Notes: generated by a model from the letters alone, not told the origin. Shown: positions 7,920-17,462, numbered from the stretch's first letter. The stretch: 64,000 nucleotides of DNA from Belnapia mucosa (GCF_016775475.1 NZ_JAEUXJ010000016.1:40867-104866); one strand, 5' to 3'. Translations and numbers: made by a program.

Positions 7920-8597
7920 ATGGCCTCCCCCCCTGCATCATCCCCGCCGCCCCCCTTCCCCACCCCGCCCGACTGGGCACGGGAGGGGCTGCGCGTCCTG
8001 ACTGAGGCCGACCCGCGCCTCGCGGGCATCGAGGCGGTGGCAGGCCCCCTGCCCTGGCGCACCCGGCAACCCGGCTTTCCCGGCCTGCTGCGGGCCATCT
8101 GCGGCCAGCAGATCAGCAACCAGGCGGCGGCGGCTATCTGGTGGCGGCTTTCGGCCCTGCCGGGCGCGCTGGACCCCGCCGGGCTGCTGGCGATGGAGGA
8201 TGCGGTGCTCTGCGGCGTGGCGGGCCTGTCGCGGCCCAAGGCGGCGCATGCCCGCTCGCTCGCCACCGCCTGCCTCGACGGGCGGTTGGATTTCGCGGCG
8301 CTACCGGGGATGGAGACCGAGGCGGCGGTCGCGCATATCGCTGCGGTGAAGGGGCTCGGGCCCTGGACGGCGGAGATCCACCTGCTCTTTGCCGAGCAGC
8401 GGCCGGATGTCTTCCCCTCCGGCGACCTGGCGCTGGCGGCGAGTGCGGCGCATCTGCTCGGCCTGCCGGCGCGGCCGGGGCCGAAGGCGCTGGCGGCCCT
8501 GGCGCGGGGCTGGGCGCCCTGGCGGTCCCTCGCTGCACGGCTACTCTGGCATCACTGGCGCTTCGTGACGGGCCGGCCGGCCGTCGAGGATGGCTAG
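7920..8597 (+). CDS. alkA: DNA-3-methyladenine glycosylase II (AlkA/HhH-GPD family)
   Basis: A 225-residue base-excision repair glycosylase that removes alkylated purines. The helix-hairpin-helix GPD motif lies at about residues 143-156 (VKGLGPWTAEIHLL) with the catalytic aspartate at Asp169 in FPSGDLAL. An AICGQQISNQAA segment (59-70) is the usual damage-pocket helix. The N-terminus is a Pro/Ser-rich tail of about 15 residues. No Ada-type regulatory domain or methyltransferase partner is nearby. Its TAG stop overlaps the end of the convergent interrupted gene at 8594. Confidence 0.93.
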   Translation: MASPPASSPPPPFPTPPDWAREGLRVLTEADPRLAGIEAVAGPLPWRTRQPGFPGLLRAICGQQISNQAAAAIWWRLSALPGALDPAGLLAMEDAVLCGVAGLSRPKAAHARSLATACLDGRLDFAALPGMETEAAVAHIAAVKGLGPWTAEIHLLFAEQRPDVFPSGDLALAASAAHLLGLPARPGPKALAALARGWAPWRSLAARLLWHHWRFVTGRPAVEDG

Positions 8598-8770
8598 GGC
8601 TCGACCAAAATCGAATCGAGCGGCCAGGGGATAGTCTCGCCCTCCACAGCCTCGGGCGTCAGGATCCGCAGCAGCTCCCGCACCCTTCCATCGGTGCGGA
8701 TCAGCCGGGCGATGCGCTAGGGCTCGTCCCCGGCATCGTAAGCGGTGTAGTCGGGCTCGATCGGGATCAT
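8594..8770 (-). pseudogene. Small gene after hydantoinase, interrupted by one in-frame TAG
   Basis: Reading from the ATG at 8770, which overlaps the hydantoinase stop as ATGA, gives MIPIEPDYTAYDAGDEP, then TAG at 8719-8717, then a further 40 codons (RIARLIRTDGRVRELLRI, then LTPEAVEGETIPWPL) to a second stop at 8594. Both halves have native codon use and protein-like composition, and the coupling to the upstream gene is typical of a real gene. The simplest view is a 58-residue protein inactivated by one nonsense mutation, or a sequencing error. I do not recognise the family. Confidence 0.6.
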
Positions 8771-10245
8771 GCGCGGGGCGCGGCGTCGAAACCATCCGCC
8801 AGCACGCCGCGCGGGGCGATGAAGTCGTAGGGCGCGCGTGGCAGGAACTGGCCGGTGCCCGGCTCGGCCTGCACCACGCCGTCGCGCATCACCACCTCGC
8901 CGCGGCGGATTGTCGCCACCGGCCAGCCGGTGACCTCCAGCCCCTCATAGGGCGTGTAGTCGATGGCGTGCTGCATCAGCGGGTTGGCGATGGTGACCCG
9001 CTTCTTCGGGTCCCAGAGCGCGAGGTCGGCATCCGCGCCGATGGCGATGACGCCCTTGCGCGGGGCGAGGCCCATCAGCCGCGCCGGATTGGTCGCGGTC
9101 AGCCGGACGAAATGCTCGAGGCTGATGCGGCCCTTGGAGACGCCCTCGCTGAACAGGATCGGCAGCCGCGCGGCGAGGCCGGGGATGCCGTTCGGGATGT
9201 CGCGGAAGGGGGCGTCGCGGCCGCTCACGGCCTTGCCCGCCTCGCCTCCCATCGAGAAGCCGCAATGGTCGGAGGAGACGATGTCGAGCGTGCCGCGGCG
9301 GATCATCTCCCAGACGCGGCCCTGCTCCTCCACCGTGCGCGGGCTCGGCGAGCACATATAGGCCGCGCCCTCGAAGCCCGGGCGGTCCATGTCGGCCGCC
9401 GTCAGCGTCAGATATTGCGGGCAGGTCTCACCCCAGACCTTGAGGCCGCGATGCTGCGCGCGGGCGATCTCCTCCGCCGCCTCGGCGCAGCTCACATGGA
9501 AGACCTGGATCGGCTGGTCCACCAGCTCGGCGAGGGCGATGGCGCGGTGCGTCGCCTCCCGCTCGACGACGATGGGGCGCGACCAGGCATGGTATTTCGG
9601 CGCGGTCATGCCGGCGCGCAGCAGCATCTCGGTGCGCCACTTGATGGCGGCGTAATTCTCGCAATGCACGGTGACGAGGCAGCCATGCCGCCGCGCCGTC
9701 ACCAGCACCTTCAGGAATTGCTCGTCGCTGAGATGCAGCGGCTCATAGGTGAGGAAGACCTTGAGGCTGCGGATGCCCTTGGCGACGATCTGTGGCACCT
9801 CGCGCTCCAGCACCTCATCGGTCGGGTCGCTGATGATCTGGTGGAAGGAGTAGTCGAGCATGCCCTTCGCCGCGCGCTGCTCGTAATCCGCCACACGGGG
9901 CAGGATGCCCTCGCCCTTCCATTGCGGGACGAAGCAGACGACGCTGGTGGTGCCGCCGGCGAAGGCGGAGGTGCTGGCGGTGCGGAAGCTCTCCTCGTTC
10001 ACCGTCACGGCGAGGTCGCCGCCGGTGCCGACATAGCCGCCACGGGCCGGCTCCTCGATATGGCAGTGGCTGTCGACGCCGCCCGGCAGCACCAGCAGCC
10101 CGCCGGCATCGAGCACCGCCGCGCCATCGGTGATGCGATCGGCCAGCGCCGCGATCCGGCCGCCGCGGATGCCGATATCGCAGCGCATGGTGCCGAAGCC
10201 GCTGGCGACCTGCCCGCCCCGCACCACCAGATCATAGTCGGCCAT
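8767..10245 (-). CDS. Dihydropyrimidinase/hydantoinase-family amidohydrolase
   Basis: A 492-residue cyclic-amide hydrolase with a binuclear zinc site. Visible ligands are His60 and His62 (DSHCHIE), the carboxylated lysine Lys162 in GIRSLKVF, His194 (TVHCEN), His250 (VFHVSC) and Asp326 (SSDHCGF). The full set argues for an active enzyme that opens dihydropyrimidine, hydantoin or a similar ring. A strong GAGGAGG lies before the ATG at 10245. It is followed by the TAG-interrupted small gene, and the TRAP transporter further on could import a related substrate, but they are on separate transcripts. Confidence 0.92.
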   Translation of the reverse strand: MADYDLVVRGGQVASGFGTMRCDIGIRGGRIAALADRITDGAAVLDAGGLLVLPGGVDSHCHIEEPARGGYVGTGGDLAVTVNEESFRTASTSAFAGGTTSVVCFVPQWKGEGILPRVADYEQRAAKGMLDYSFHQIISDPTDEVLEREVPQIVAKGIRSLKVFLTYEPLHLSDEQFLKVLVTARRHGCLVTVHCENYAAIKWRTEMLLRAGMTAPKYHAWSRPIVVEREATHRAIALAELVDQPIQVFHVSCAEAAEEIARAQHRGLKVWGETCPQYLTLTAADMDRPGFEGAAYMCSPSPRTVEEQGRVWEMIRRGTLDIVSSDHCGFSMGGEAGKAVSGRDAPFRDIPNGIPGLAARLPILFSEGVSKGRISLEHFVRLTATNPARLMGLAPRKGVIAIGADADLALWDPKKRVTIANPLMQHAIDYTPYEGLEVTGWPVATIRRGEVVMRDGVVQAEPGTGQFLPRAPYDFIAPRGVLADGFDAAPRA

Positions 10246-10347
10246 CGCCCCACCCTCCTCGCACCCGGGCAGCTTGGCGCGCCGCGCGCGAGGCGGGCAA
10301 GCCTCGGGACGGTTGAAAACATCTCTGCCGGCGGGGCAGCATACAGC

Positions 10348-11037
10348 ATGACCTATGCCGATTTCCTCCGCACCCAGTGGCAGGCCCTGGTCGATGAATG
10401 GCTCGCCAGCCCGAACATCGCCTATATCGCCCTGCCCGACCTCACCTGGCTCGACAAGCTGGCCGATCCGCGCTGGCCAGGTGGCGGCGGGGGCTGGTCG
10501 CCGCTCGGCGATGTGGCGCCGGGTGAGGCGCTGATGCGGCGGGACCGGCAGGGCCGGCCGCAGCTCTGGGTGAGGCCCGAGGAGAAGGAAGGCGGCAGCG
10601 GCCGCTATGCCGCCCGTTGGGCGCGGTTCTGCGGCTTGCTCGGTATGTCCGACGTTCCCTCTAGCCTCGGCGGGCGGCCGCTGGCGGTGGACCACCTCTT
10701 CCCCGAAACGGCGGCGGCCCGGCGCGGCTGGGTGCTGGTGCGGGTGGTGCCGGTCGATCGCCGCTCCAACAGCCTCGTCGGCAGCACCACGGAGAAGGTG
10801 GAGGCGAACAGGGGCGGCCAGCCCCGGACGCGCACCGCGAGCGCCATCACCATGGCCAAGGTCACCGGCTTCCAGGGCTCCTTCGCGCGCAGCCAGGCGG
10901 CGGGGTCGGTGGCTGCGGCGCTGCTCTCGCATATCCGCAATTGCGGCTTGCAGGTGCCGGCCAATGCCTTCCTGCCGGCCGGCGAGGAGGAGGCGCTGAT
11001 CGCCTGGCTGATCGGCCGCTACCGCGGCGGGCCATAG
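10348..11037 (+). CDS. Hypothetical protein
   Basis: A 229-residue soluble protein I do not recognise. There is no signal peptide or membrane helix. Striking features are a Gly/Trp stretch (PGGGGGW) near residue 48, the segment VDHLFPETAAARRGWVL near 114-130 and RSNSLVGSTTEKVEA near 140. The gene diverges from the hydantoinase across 102 bp and its last 19 bp overlap the convergent dctM. Normal GC and codon use suggest a resident gene. No function is proposed. Confidence 0.65.
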   Translation: MTYADFLRTQWQALVDEWLASPNIAYIALPDLTWLDKLADPRWPGGGGGWSPLGDVAPGEALMRRDRQGRPQLWVRPEEKEGGSGRYAARWARFCGLLGMSDVPSSLGGRPLAVDHLFPETAAARRGWVLVRVVPVDRRSNSLVGSTTEKVEANRGGQPRTRTASAITMAKVTGFQGSFARSQAAGSVAAALLSHIRNCGLQVPANAFLPAGEEEALIAWLIGRYRGGP

Positions 11038-12299
11038 ACCAGGTCGGGCAGGATCAGGGTGATCTGTGGGAAGACGGTCAGCAGCACCAGCGCGCCGATC
11101 AGCGGGATGAAGAAGGGCAGCGTCGCCCAGGCCAGCTTGCCATAGGGGATGTTGCCGACCTTCGCCACGACGAAGAGGCCGATGCCCATCGGCGGGTGCA
11201 GCAGGCCGAGCATCAGGTTCAGTGTGATGACCATGCCGAAATGCACCGGGTCGATGCCGAGCTGCGTCACCACCGGCATCAGCACCGGCACGGTCAGCAC
11301 CATGATCGCCAGCGCTTCCATGAACATGCCGAGGAAGAAGAGCAGCAGGTTGATCAGCAGCAGCATCACCATCGGGTCCGTGGTGACGCCGAGCAGGAGT
11401 TCCGCCACCTGCTGCGGCACCCTCTCCCGCGCCAGGACCCAGTTGAAGAGGGTCGCAGCGCAGACGATGAAGGCGACGGTCGCGGTGGTGTTCATGCTCT
11501 CGCGGAAGACCTGCACGAGCTGGCGCCAGCCGATCTCGCGATAGACCAGCGTGCCGAGCAGCAGGGCATAGAGGGCGGCGACGGCGGCGGCCTCGGTCGC
11601 GGTGAAGATGCCGCCGAACATGCCGCCGAGGATGATCGCCGGCGTCAGCAGCGGCAGGAAGGCGCGGGCGGCGGCCTGGCCGCGTTCCGCCCAGCTATGG
11701 CGGCGGCCGCGCGGGAAACCCTCCTTCCCCGCGACATACCAGACATAGGCCATCAGCGCCGCGCCGATGACGAGGCCGGGGATGATGCCGCCGAGGAAGA
11801 GCCGGCCGATCGAGGTGTTGGAGATCACCGCATAGAGCACGAGCGGGATGGAGGGCGGGATGATCGGCCCCACCACGCAGGAGGCCGCGGTCAAGGCGCC
11901 GGCGAATTCCGGCCGGTAGCCCTCCTTCACCATGGCCTTGATCTCGAGCGCGCCGAGTCCACCGGCATCGGCGACGGCGCTGCCCGACATGCCGGAGAAG
12001 ATGATGGAGCCGAGGATGTTCACATGTCCCAGCCCGCCGCGGAAATGGCCGACCATGGCGGAGGCGAAGCCATAGATGCGGTCCGTCACGCCGGAGGTGT
12101 TCATCAGATTGCCGGCGAGGACGAAGAAGGGCACCGCCAGCAGGGCGAAATTATCCGCCCCCGCCATCAGCCGCTGCGGCGCCGTGATCATCGGTGCGCC
12201 TTCCAGCATCAGCCAGCCGACCGCGACGACGCCCAGCGCGAAGGCCACCGGCTGGGCCAGCACCACCAGCCCGAGCCAGGCCCCGAAGAAGCCGAGCAT
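11019..12299 (-). CDS. dctM: TRAP transporter large permease (DctM)
   Basis: A 426-residue polytopic inner-membrane protein, the ion-coupled channel of a tripartite ATP-independent periplasmic transporter. Family marks are VPFFVLAGNLMNTSGVTDRI near 58-77, FSGMSGSAVADAGGLG near 102-117 and GMFMEALAIMVLTVPVL in the C-terminal half. About a dozen hydrophobic helices are visible. The gene closes the dctP-dctQ-dctM operon, 3 bp after dctQ. The likely cargo is an organic acid. Confidence 0.95.
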   Translation of the reverse strand: MLGFFGAWLGLVVLAQPVAFALGVVAVGWLMLEGAPMITAPQRLMAGADNFALLAVPFFVLAGNLMNTSGVTDRIYGFASAMVGHFRGGLGHVNILGSIIFSGMSGSAVADAGGLGALEIKAMVKEGYRPEFAGALTAASCVVGPIIPPSIPLVLYAVISNTSIGRLFLGGIIPGLVIGAALMAYVWYVAGKEGFPRGRRHSWAERGQAAARAFLPLLTPAIILGGMFGGIFTATEAAAVAALYALLLGTLVYREIGWRQLVQVFRESMNTTATVAFIVCAATLFNWVLARERVPQQVAELLLGVTTDPMVMLLLINLLLFFLGMFMEALAIMVLTVPVLMPVVTQLGIDPVHFGMVITLNLMLGLLHPPMGIGLFVVAKVGNIPYGKLAWATLPFFIPLIGALVLLTVFPQITLILPDLVYGPPR

Positions 12300-12302
12300 C
12301 CC

Positions 12303-12797
12303 TCAGAAATCCCGGGCGGCGGAGGCGGTCAGCACCTCGCCGCGGCGGAAGGCGCGGATATCCTCCGCCATGCAGAACACCGTGCGCAGCGCCATGATGG
12401 CGGCGGTGACGGGGATGATGCCGAGCACCAGCCCGGTCGGGATTTCCATCGCCATGCTCGGCAAGTCCCATTCGCGGGCGGCGGCGCGCCAGCCCCAGAG
12501 GATGATGGCGGTGCAGAAGGCCAAGGTCAGCGCCTGGGTGAAAAGCGAGGCGACGAGGCGCGGGCCGGGCGAGAGGCGTTCCACCAGGAAGGGCATGCCG
12601 ATATGGCTGCGGTCGCCGATCGCCGCCGCGGCGCCGAAGAAGACCACGCCGACATAGAGGTAGCGCGCCGCTTCCTCGGAATAGGCGCTCGGGTCGCCGA
12701 GCAGGTAGCGCGTCACCACCTGCCAGATCAGCACGCCGAAGAGCAGCACGCCGAGCAGGACCGAGATGGCCTCATCGGCCCGGCGCAGCAGCCTCAC
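12303..12797 (-). CDS. dctQ: TRAP transporter small permease (DctQ)
   Basis: A 164-residue protein with four predicted transmembrane helices and the family signature YSEEAARYLYVGVVFFGAA at about residues 39-57. It forms the membrane domain with DctM. The GTG start at 12797 overlaps the dctP stop as GTGA, showing translational coupling between receptor and permease genes. Confidence 0.92.
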   Translation of the reverse strand: MRLLRRADEAISVLLGVLLFGVLIWQVVTRYLLGDPSAYSEEAARYLYVGVVFFGAAAAIGDRSHIGMPFLVERLSPGPRLVASLFTQALTLAFCTAIILWGWRAAAREWDLPSMAMEIPTGLVLGIIPVTAAIMALRTVFCMAEDIRAFRRGEVLTASAARDF

Positions 12798-13777
12798 AGC
12801 GCCTGCAGCGCCGCATGGACGCCGCGGCCCCAGACCTCCTCGTAACGGGCGAACATCGGCGCCAGGGCACGCTGGAAGGCCGGGCGGTCGCTGTCGATGA
12901 AGCTGGTGCCGCGCGCCTCGAACTCGCCGCGCAGGCGCTGCTCGCTCTCCCGCGTCAGCTGGCCGCCGAGCGCCCCGCCCTCGGCGAGCGCCGCGATCAG
13001 CAGCTCGCGGTCGGCCGGCGGCAGCGCGGTCCAGCTCTGCTCGCTCAGCACCGGCACCAGCGGGACCAGGATATGCCCGGTCAGGTTCACGTATTTCTGG
13101 ACTTCCATGAACTTGTTGGCGGCGATGGTCGGCAGCGGGTTCTCCTGCCCGTCGATGACGCCGGTCTGCAGCGAGAGATAGACCTCGCCGAGCGACATCG
13201 GCGTCGGCGCGGCGCCCAGCGTCCGCATCATGTCGAGGAAGAGCGGCGCCTCCGGCACGCGGATCTTGAGGCCCTTCAGGTCCTCCGGCTGGCGCACCGG
13301 GCGGTCCCGCGTGGTGAGGTGGCGGGTGCCGTAATACCAGGGACCGAGCACACGCATGCTCCGCTGCTCGGCGAGCTGGCGGCGCATCGCCTGCACCGCG
13401 GGATGCTCGAACATCTTCTGCAGCTGGGCAAAGTCGCTGGTGAGGAACGGGCTCTCCAGGATCGAGAGCGGCCGCACCCAGGAACCCAGCACGCCCGGCC
13501 CGGTGATGCAGAGATCGAGGGTGCCGGAGGAGACCTGGCTCAGCATGTCCCGCTCGCCGCCGAGCTGGGAGGAGGGGAAATTATCGATCCGCAGCCGCCC
13601 GCCGGAGCGTTCCCGCAGCAGCTCCGCGGCGCGGAGGATGCCGCGGTTGATCTCGCCCTCGGGCGGCTGGACATGGCCGAAGCGGAGCGCCCTGGCGCCC
13701 TGTGCCCGCGCAATGGCGGGCGCCGCGAGCAGCGCGCCGCCGAGGATGGCACCCCTGCGGGTGATCCATGCAGCCAT
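12794..13777 (-). CDS. dctP: TRAP transporter substrate-binding protein (DctP)
   Basis: A 327-residue periplasmic receptor. The N-terminus (TRRGAILGGALLAAPAIARAQ) is a signal peptide with a twin-arginine-like start but only RRG, so Sec or Tat is open. The mature protein has DctP hallmarks: FPSSQLGGERDMLSQV near 65-80, the segment GLKIRVPEAPLF near 168-179 with the carboxylate-binding arginine, and GEVYLSLQTGVIDGQENPL near 191-209. It leads the dctPQM operon and would capture a C4-dicarboxylate-like or related organic acid. Confidence 0.94.
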   Translation of the reverse strand: MAAWITRRGAILGGALLAAPAIARAQGARALRFGHVQPPEGEINRGILRAAELLRERSGGRLRIDNFPSSQLGGERDMLSQVSSGTLDLCITGPGVLGSWVRPLSILESPFLTSDFAQLQKMFEHPAVQAMRRQLAEQRSMRVLGPWYYGTRHLTTRDRPVRQPEDLKGLKIRVPEAPLFLDMMRTLGAAPTPMSLGEVYLSLQTGVIDGQENPLPTIAANKFMEVQKYVNLTGHILVPLVPVLSEQSWTALPPADRELLIAALAEGGALGGQLTRESEQRLRGEFEARGTSFIDSDRPAFQRALAPMFARYEEVWGRGVHAALQAL

Positions 13778-13848
13778 GACCTCTCCTCCCCCGATCCGCC
13801 GGCGTCATTGCGCCGGAGTCCCGAGGGTCAGGTTGGCATGGCCTTGGG

Positions 13849-15243
13849 CTAGGCGCTACCCGCGGCAGGCAGCGCGGCAAGGTCGCCGGGGGCGAGGGCG
13901 CGGAGGAAATCCTCGCCCCAGCCTTCGGGCGAGGCGCCGGCGATGGCCTCCCAGGCCTGCTGCCAGCGGTCCCGCCGCTCGGCGAGCGGCATGTCGAGGG
14001 CGCAGGCCAGCGCCTCGGCCATCCCCTCGGCGTCATGCGGGTTGACCAGCAGGGCGGAGGAGAGCTGGGCGGCGGCGCCGGCGAAGCGCGAGAGGACCAG
14101 CACGCCGGGGTCGCTCGGGTCCTGGGCCGCGATATATTCCTTGGCGACCAGGTTCATCCCGTCCCGCAGCGGCGTCACCACCCCGACCTTGGCGAGGCGC
14201 ATGAAGCCCGCCACGGTGTCGCGGGCCTGCGGCCGGGCCAGCAGGCGCAGCGGCAGCCAGTCCGGCTCGCCGAATTCGCTGTTGATGCAGCCCGCGGCGC
14301 TGTCCACCTCCTGCCGCAGCTTGCGATAGGCGGCCACCTCCTCGCGCGAGGGGGCGGCAATCTGCAACATGGTGGCGCTGCGGGGCGTGCGGCGGGCGAT
14401 GACGCGGCGGAAGGCCTCCAGCCGCTCCGGCAGGCCCTTGGTCGGGTCCAGCCGGTCGATGCCGAGCAGCAGGGACTGGCCCTGGATCGAGCGCGCGAGC
14501 AGCCGGGCCGGCTCCAGCGCCGCCTGGCTGGCCGCCGTCGCGGCGAATTCCCGCGCCGCGATCTCGGCCGGGAAGATGCCGAGCCGGATGGGCCGGCCGC
14601 CCAGTTCCAGCTCATGGTCGCCGGTGCGGGCGGCGCCGGCGAATTCCGTGGCTGTCGCGGCAAAATTGTCCCGGTCGGTGGCGGTCTGGAAGCCGATCAG
14701 GTCGGAAGCCAGGACATCCTGCACCAGGCCGCGGATGCCGGGAGCGACGGCCGCGCCATCGGGCGCCGGGAAGGGCACATGCAGGAAGAAGCCGGTCGGG
14801 TTCCGCACCCCCTGCCCCCGCAGCGCCCCGGGTAGCGAGAAGAGCTGGTAGTCGTGAACCCAGATCCGGTCATCGCCCCGCAGCAGGGGGGCGAGGTTGT
14901 CGGCGAAGCGGCGGTTCACCCGGCGATAGGTATCCAGGTCCTGGCGGCGGAAGGACATCAGATGCGGCAGGGAATGCAGCATCGGCCAGAGCACGCCATT
15001 GGAATAGCCGGTGTAGTAGCCGCGATGCTCGGCCTCGGTCAGGTCGAGCGTCGCATAGCCGACCGACCCGCGCTGGGCGAAGGCGGGAGGGCCGGTTTCC
15101 TCGGTCACGGCCCCGCTCCAGCCGAACCAGAGGCCGCCGCGGCGCTCCATCAGCCCGAGCAACGCGACCGCCAGCCCCCCGGCCTGGCCGCCATTGGCGG
15201 AGGGGACGGGCACACGGTTGGAGACGACGACGATCCGGCTCAT
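13849..15243 (-). CDS. otsA: Trehalose-6-phosphate synthase (OtsA)
   Basis: A 464-residue GT20 glycosyltransferase that makes trehalose-6-phosphate from UDP-glucose and glucose-6-phosphate in the cytoplasm. Visible marks are the opening VVVSNRVPVP, WVHDYQLFSLPGALR near 128-142, HVPFPAP near 155, LLGIDRLDPTKGLPERL near 254-270 and the C-terminal TPLRDGMNLVAKEYIAAQ. The length matches stand-alone OtsA without a phosphatase domain. No otsB is present in the window. It lies 179 bp downstream of malQ on the same strand, so it may be read from the glucan operon or its own promoter. Confidence 0.96.
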   Translation of the reverse strand: MSRIVVVSNRVPVPSANGGQAGGLAVALLGLMERRGGLWFGWSGAVTEETGPPAFAQRGSVGYATLDLTEAEHRGYYTGYSNGVLWPMLHSLPHLMSFRRQDLDTYRRVNRRFADNLAPLLRGDDRIWVHDYQLFSLPGALRGQGVRNPTGFFLHVPFPAPDGAAVAPGIRGLVQDVLASDLIGFQTATDRDNFAATATEFAGAARTGDHELELGGRPIRLGIFPAEIAAREFAATAASQAALEPARLLARSIQGQSLLLGIDRLDPTKGLPERLEAFRRVIARRTPRSATMLQIAAPSREEVAAYRKLRQEVDSAAGCINSEFGEPDWLPLRLLARPQARDTVAGFMRLAKVGVVTPLRDGMNLVAKEYIAAQDPSDPGVLVLSRFAGAAAQLSSALLVNPHDAEGMAEALACALDMPLAERRDRWQQAWEAIAGASPEGWGEDFLRALAPGDLAALPAAGSA

Positions 15244-15422
15244 CCCACCTCCAGCACTGCAACCGGCAGGCGGGCGAGGGTCGTGGACAGGGCGATTACT
15301 CCCCGGACGGTCCCCCGGGCGCGCCGAGGGCCGCCCCGGTCAACGCGTCCGCCAGCGGTGTTCGGACAGAGGACGCGGCAGGCCGGGTTCGGTTCCGTGA
15401 CATTGCGCCCCTGGCACAAGGA

Positions 15423-17462
15423 TCACTCTCCCCTGGGCCTCGCGCGGGCGAGGATTTCGATCCGGCGCGACACGGCCGGGTCGTCCAGCAGATGCGCCGC
15501 CTCGCCGGGCATCCGGCGCTGCCAGTTCGGATGGCCCTCGGTCGTGCCGGGCAGGTTGGGCTGTTCCGGCAGGGCGAGCGCATCCTCGATCGGCAGGATG
15601 GCCAGGGTGCAGGCGGCGCTGGCGGTATGGGCGATGGCCGCCTCCACCACCGCCTCGGCCTGGTCGGGGGCGGGCTCGTCGCCGGTGGCGGCGCCACTCT
15701 CGAGGAAGGCCCGCCAGAGGGCGCTGCGATCCTCGGCGCGCTGCGCCTGCTCCCGCTTGGCCGTATCGGCCTCGGGGAAGAGGCCGAGCCGGTCGCGCCA
15801 GCCGATATCGAGGCCGCGCCACCAGCCGGTGATGGTCGGCAGGTCATGGGTCGTGGTCATCGCCGCGGCATCGGGCGACCAGCCATGCGGCGGGCGGAAG
15901 CTGTGATCCTGCTCCTGCTCGAACCAGAGGACGCGCATGCCGAGGATGCCGGCGCGGGCCATCTCGCCATGGAAGCCCTCCGGCAGGGTGCCGAGATCCT
16001 CGCCGATGACGATGGCCCGGTGGCGATGCGACTCCAGGGCCAGCAGGCGCAGCATGTCGTGCATGGGATAGTGCAGATAGGCGCCGGCCTCCGGGCCGAG
16101 GCCCTGCGGCACAACCCAGAGCCGGGCCAAGCCCATGGCATGGTCGACGCGCAGCCCGCCGGCATGGCGGAAGGTGGATTTCAGCAACTCGATGAAGGCG
16201 CCGAAGCCGCCCGCCCGCATCTCCAGCGGCGAGAAGGCGGTCAGGCCCCAATCCTGGCCGAGCGGGGAGAAGATGTCGGGCGGGGCACCGACCGAAAGGT
16301 CCGGCAGGATCTCCCGCTGGCGGGACCAGGCATGGCTGCCGCCGCCATCCGTGCCGACGGCGAGATCGGCGATCAGCCCGACCGGCATCCCCGCCTCCCG
16401 CGCCGCCCTCTGGGCCGCGCCGCGCGAGGCATCGGCCAGCCATTGGCAGAAGGCGTGAAAGGCGACCTCGCGCGGATTGTCCCGGGCGAAGCGCTGCACG
16501 CCGGGGCTCTGCGGCGTGCGGAATTCCTCCGGCCAGTTGCGCCAATGCCAGAGATCGGGGGATTGGCCATAGAGATGCGCATGCAGCGCCTCGAACCGGG
16601 CATGGTCCTCCAGCGCCCCGCCGGCCTCCCGCCGGAAATCGACGAAGCCTTCATGGTCGGCGGCAGCGTCAAACAGCAGGCGGAACTGCGCGAGCTTGGC
16701 GGCGGCCGCCCGCGGCCAGTCGATGAAAGGCGCATCCTCGGCCGGCAGCAGCGGCGTGGTGCCGAGCGCGGCGGCCGGATCGGCATGCAGCACGTTCAGC
16801 ATGATGCGGCTGGACGGGGCATAGGGGCCGTATTTGTTCGGATCGGCGCTGAACAGCGCATGGGCCGGGCTGATCGCCAGCGCCGTCGCGCCGCGCCGTC
16901 CGGCCGCATGGGCCAGCGCCGCGACGCCGCCGAAATCGCCGATGCCGCCATCGCCCCCCCGCCGCAGCGAATAAATCTGCGCCGCCAGCGCCCAGGGCGC
17001 GGCGCCGTTATGGATCTCGGCATCCAGGTCGTTCAGCGTGACGCAGCGCGGCGGCGCGGCGGCGATGGTGGCATGGCCGCCATCGAGGGTCAGGCGGTGA
17101 TAGCCGGGGGTGGAGACGGCGGGCAGTCGCGCCTCGCCGCCCCAACCCTCCTCCAGCCGTCCCTCGATGCGGTCGCCGCCCTCGATCTGGAGGACGTAGC
17201 GATGCCCGGGCTGGGCGCCGGGGATGGCGACGCCGTCCGGCCCGATGGTCATGGTCAGCAGCGGCGGCAGCCGCCCATCGAGCTGACGCAGCAGGTTGCG
17301 CGCCTCGCCCGCATCCTCCGGCAGGCCGAGCGCGGCGAGCACGGCGCGCATGGTCTCCGGCGCGATCGCCTTCGTCTCGCCATGCACGTCGCGCCAGGTG
17401 GTGGCGATGCCGGCGGCTTCAGCCAGCTCCCGCAATTGGTCATCGGCACTCATGGGGGTCAT
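15423..17462 (-). CDS. malQ: 4-alpha-glucanotransferase (MalQ, GH77)
   Basis: A 679-residue amylomaltase that transfers alpha-1,4-glucan segments. The GH77 core shows YGPYAPSSR near residue 210, GLRVDHAMGLARLWVVP with the nucleophile Asp, VIGEDLGTLP with the acid-base Glu and TTHDLPTITGWW with the stabilising Asp. An N-terminal domain of about 140 residues precedes the barrel, as in many proteobacterial MalQ. ATG at 17462 overlaps the treZ stop (ATGA). The last gene of the coupled glucan cluster; it can recycle short maltodextrins produced by GlgX. Confidence 0.95.
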   Translation of the reverse strand: MTPMSADDQLRELAEAAGIATTWRDVHGETKAIAPETMRAVLAALGLPEDAGEARNLLRQLDGRLPPLLTMTIGPDGVAIPGAQPGHRYVLQIEGGDRIEGRLEEGWGGEARLPAVSTPGYHRLTLDGGHATIAAAPPRCVTLNDLDAEIHNGAAPWALAAQIYSLRRGGDGGIGDFGGVAALAHAAGRRGATALAISPAHALFSADPNKYGPYAPSSRIMLNVLHADPAAALGTTPLLPAEDAPFIDWPRAAAAKLAQFRLLFDAAADHEGFVDFRREAGGALEDHARFEALHAHLYGQSPDLWHWRNWPEEFRTPQSPGVQRFARDNPREVAFHAFCQWLADASRGAAQRAAREAGMPVGLIADLAVGTDGGGSHAWSRQREILPDLSVGAPPDIFSPLGQDWGLTAFSPLEMRAGGFGAFIELLKSTFRHAGGLRVDHAMGLARLWVVPQGLGPEAGAYLHYPMHDMLRLLALESHRHRAIVIGEDLGTLPEGFHGEMARAGILGMRVLWFEQEQDHSFRPPHGWSPDAAAMTTTHDLPTITGWWRGLDIGWRDRLGLFPEADTAKREQAQRAEDRSALWRAFLESGAATGDEPAPDQAEAVVEAAIAHTASAACTLAILPIEDALALPEQPNLPGTTEGHPNWQRRMPGEAAHLLDDPAVSRRIEILARARPRGE

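Noticed and set aside
8594..8770. General recoding of TAG as a sense codon
   Set aside because: TAG terminates complete genes in this window (alkA at 8597, the HIBADH-like gene at 39071, potD at 49763), so only these two interrupted frames would need it; mutation is simpler.
10941..12845. Long plus-strand frame opposite the TRAP permeases
   Set aside because: Glu/His/Arg/Gln repeats with no known fold; DctM and DctQ on the minus strand account for the DNA.
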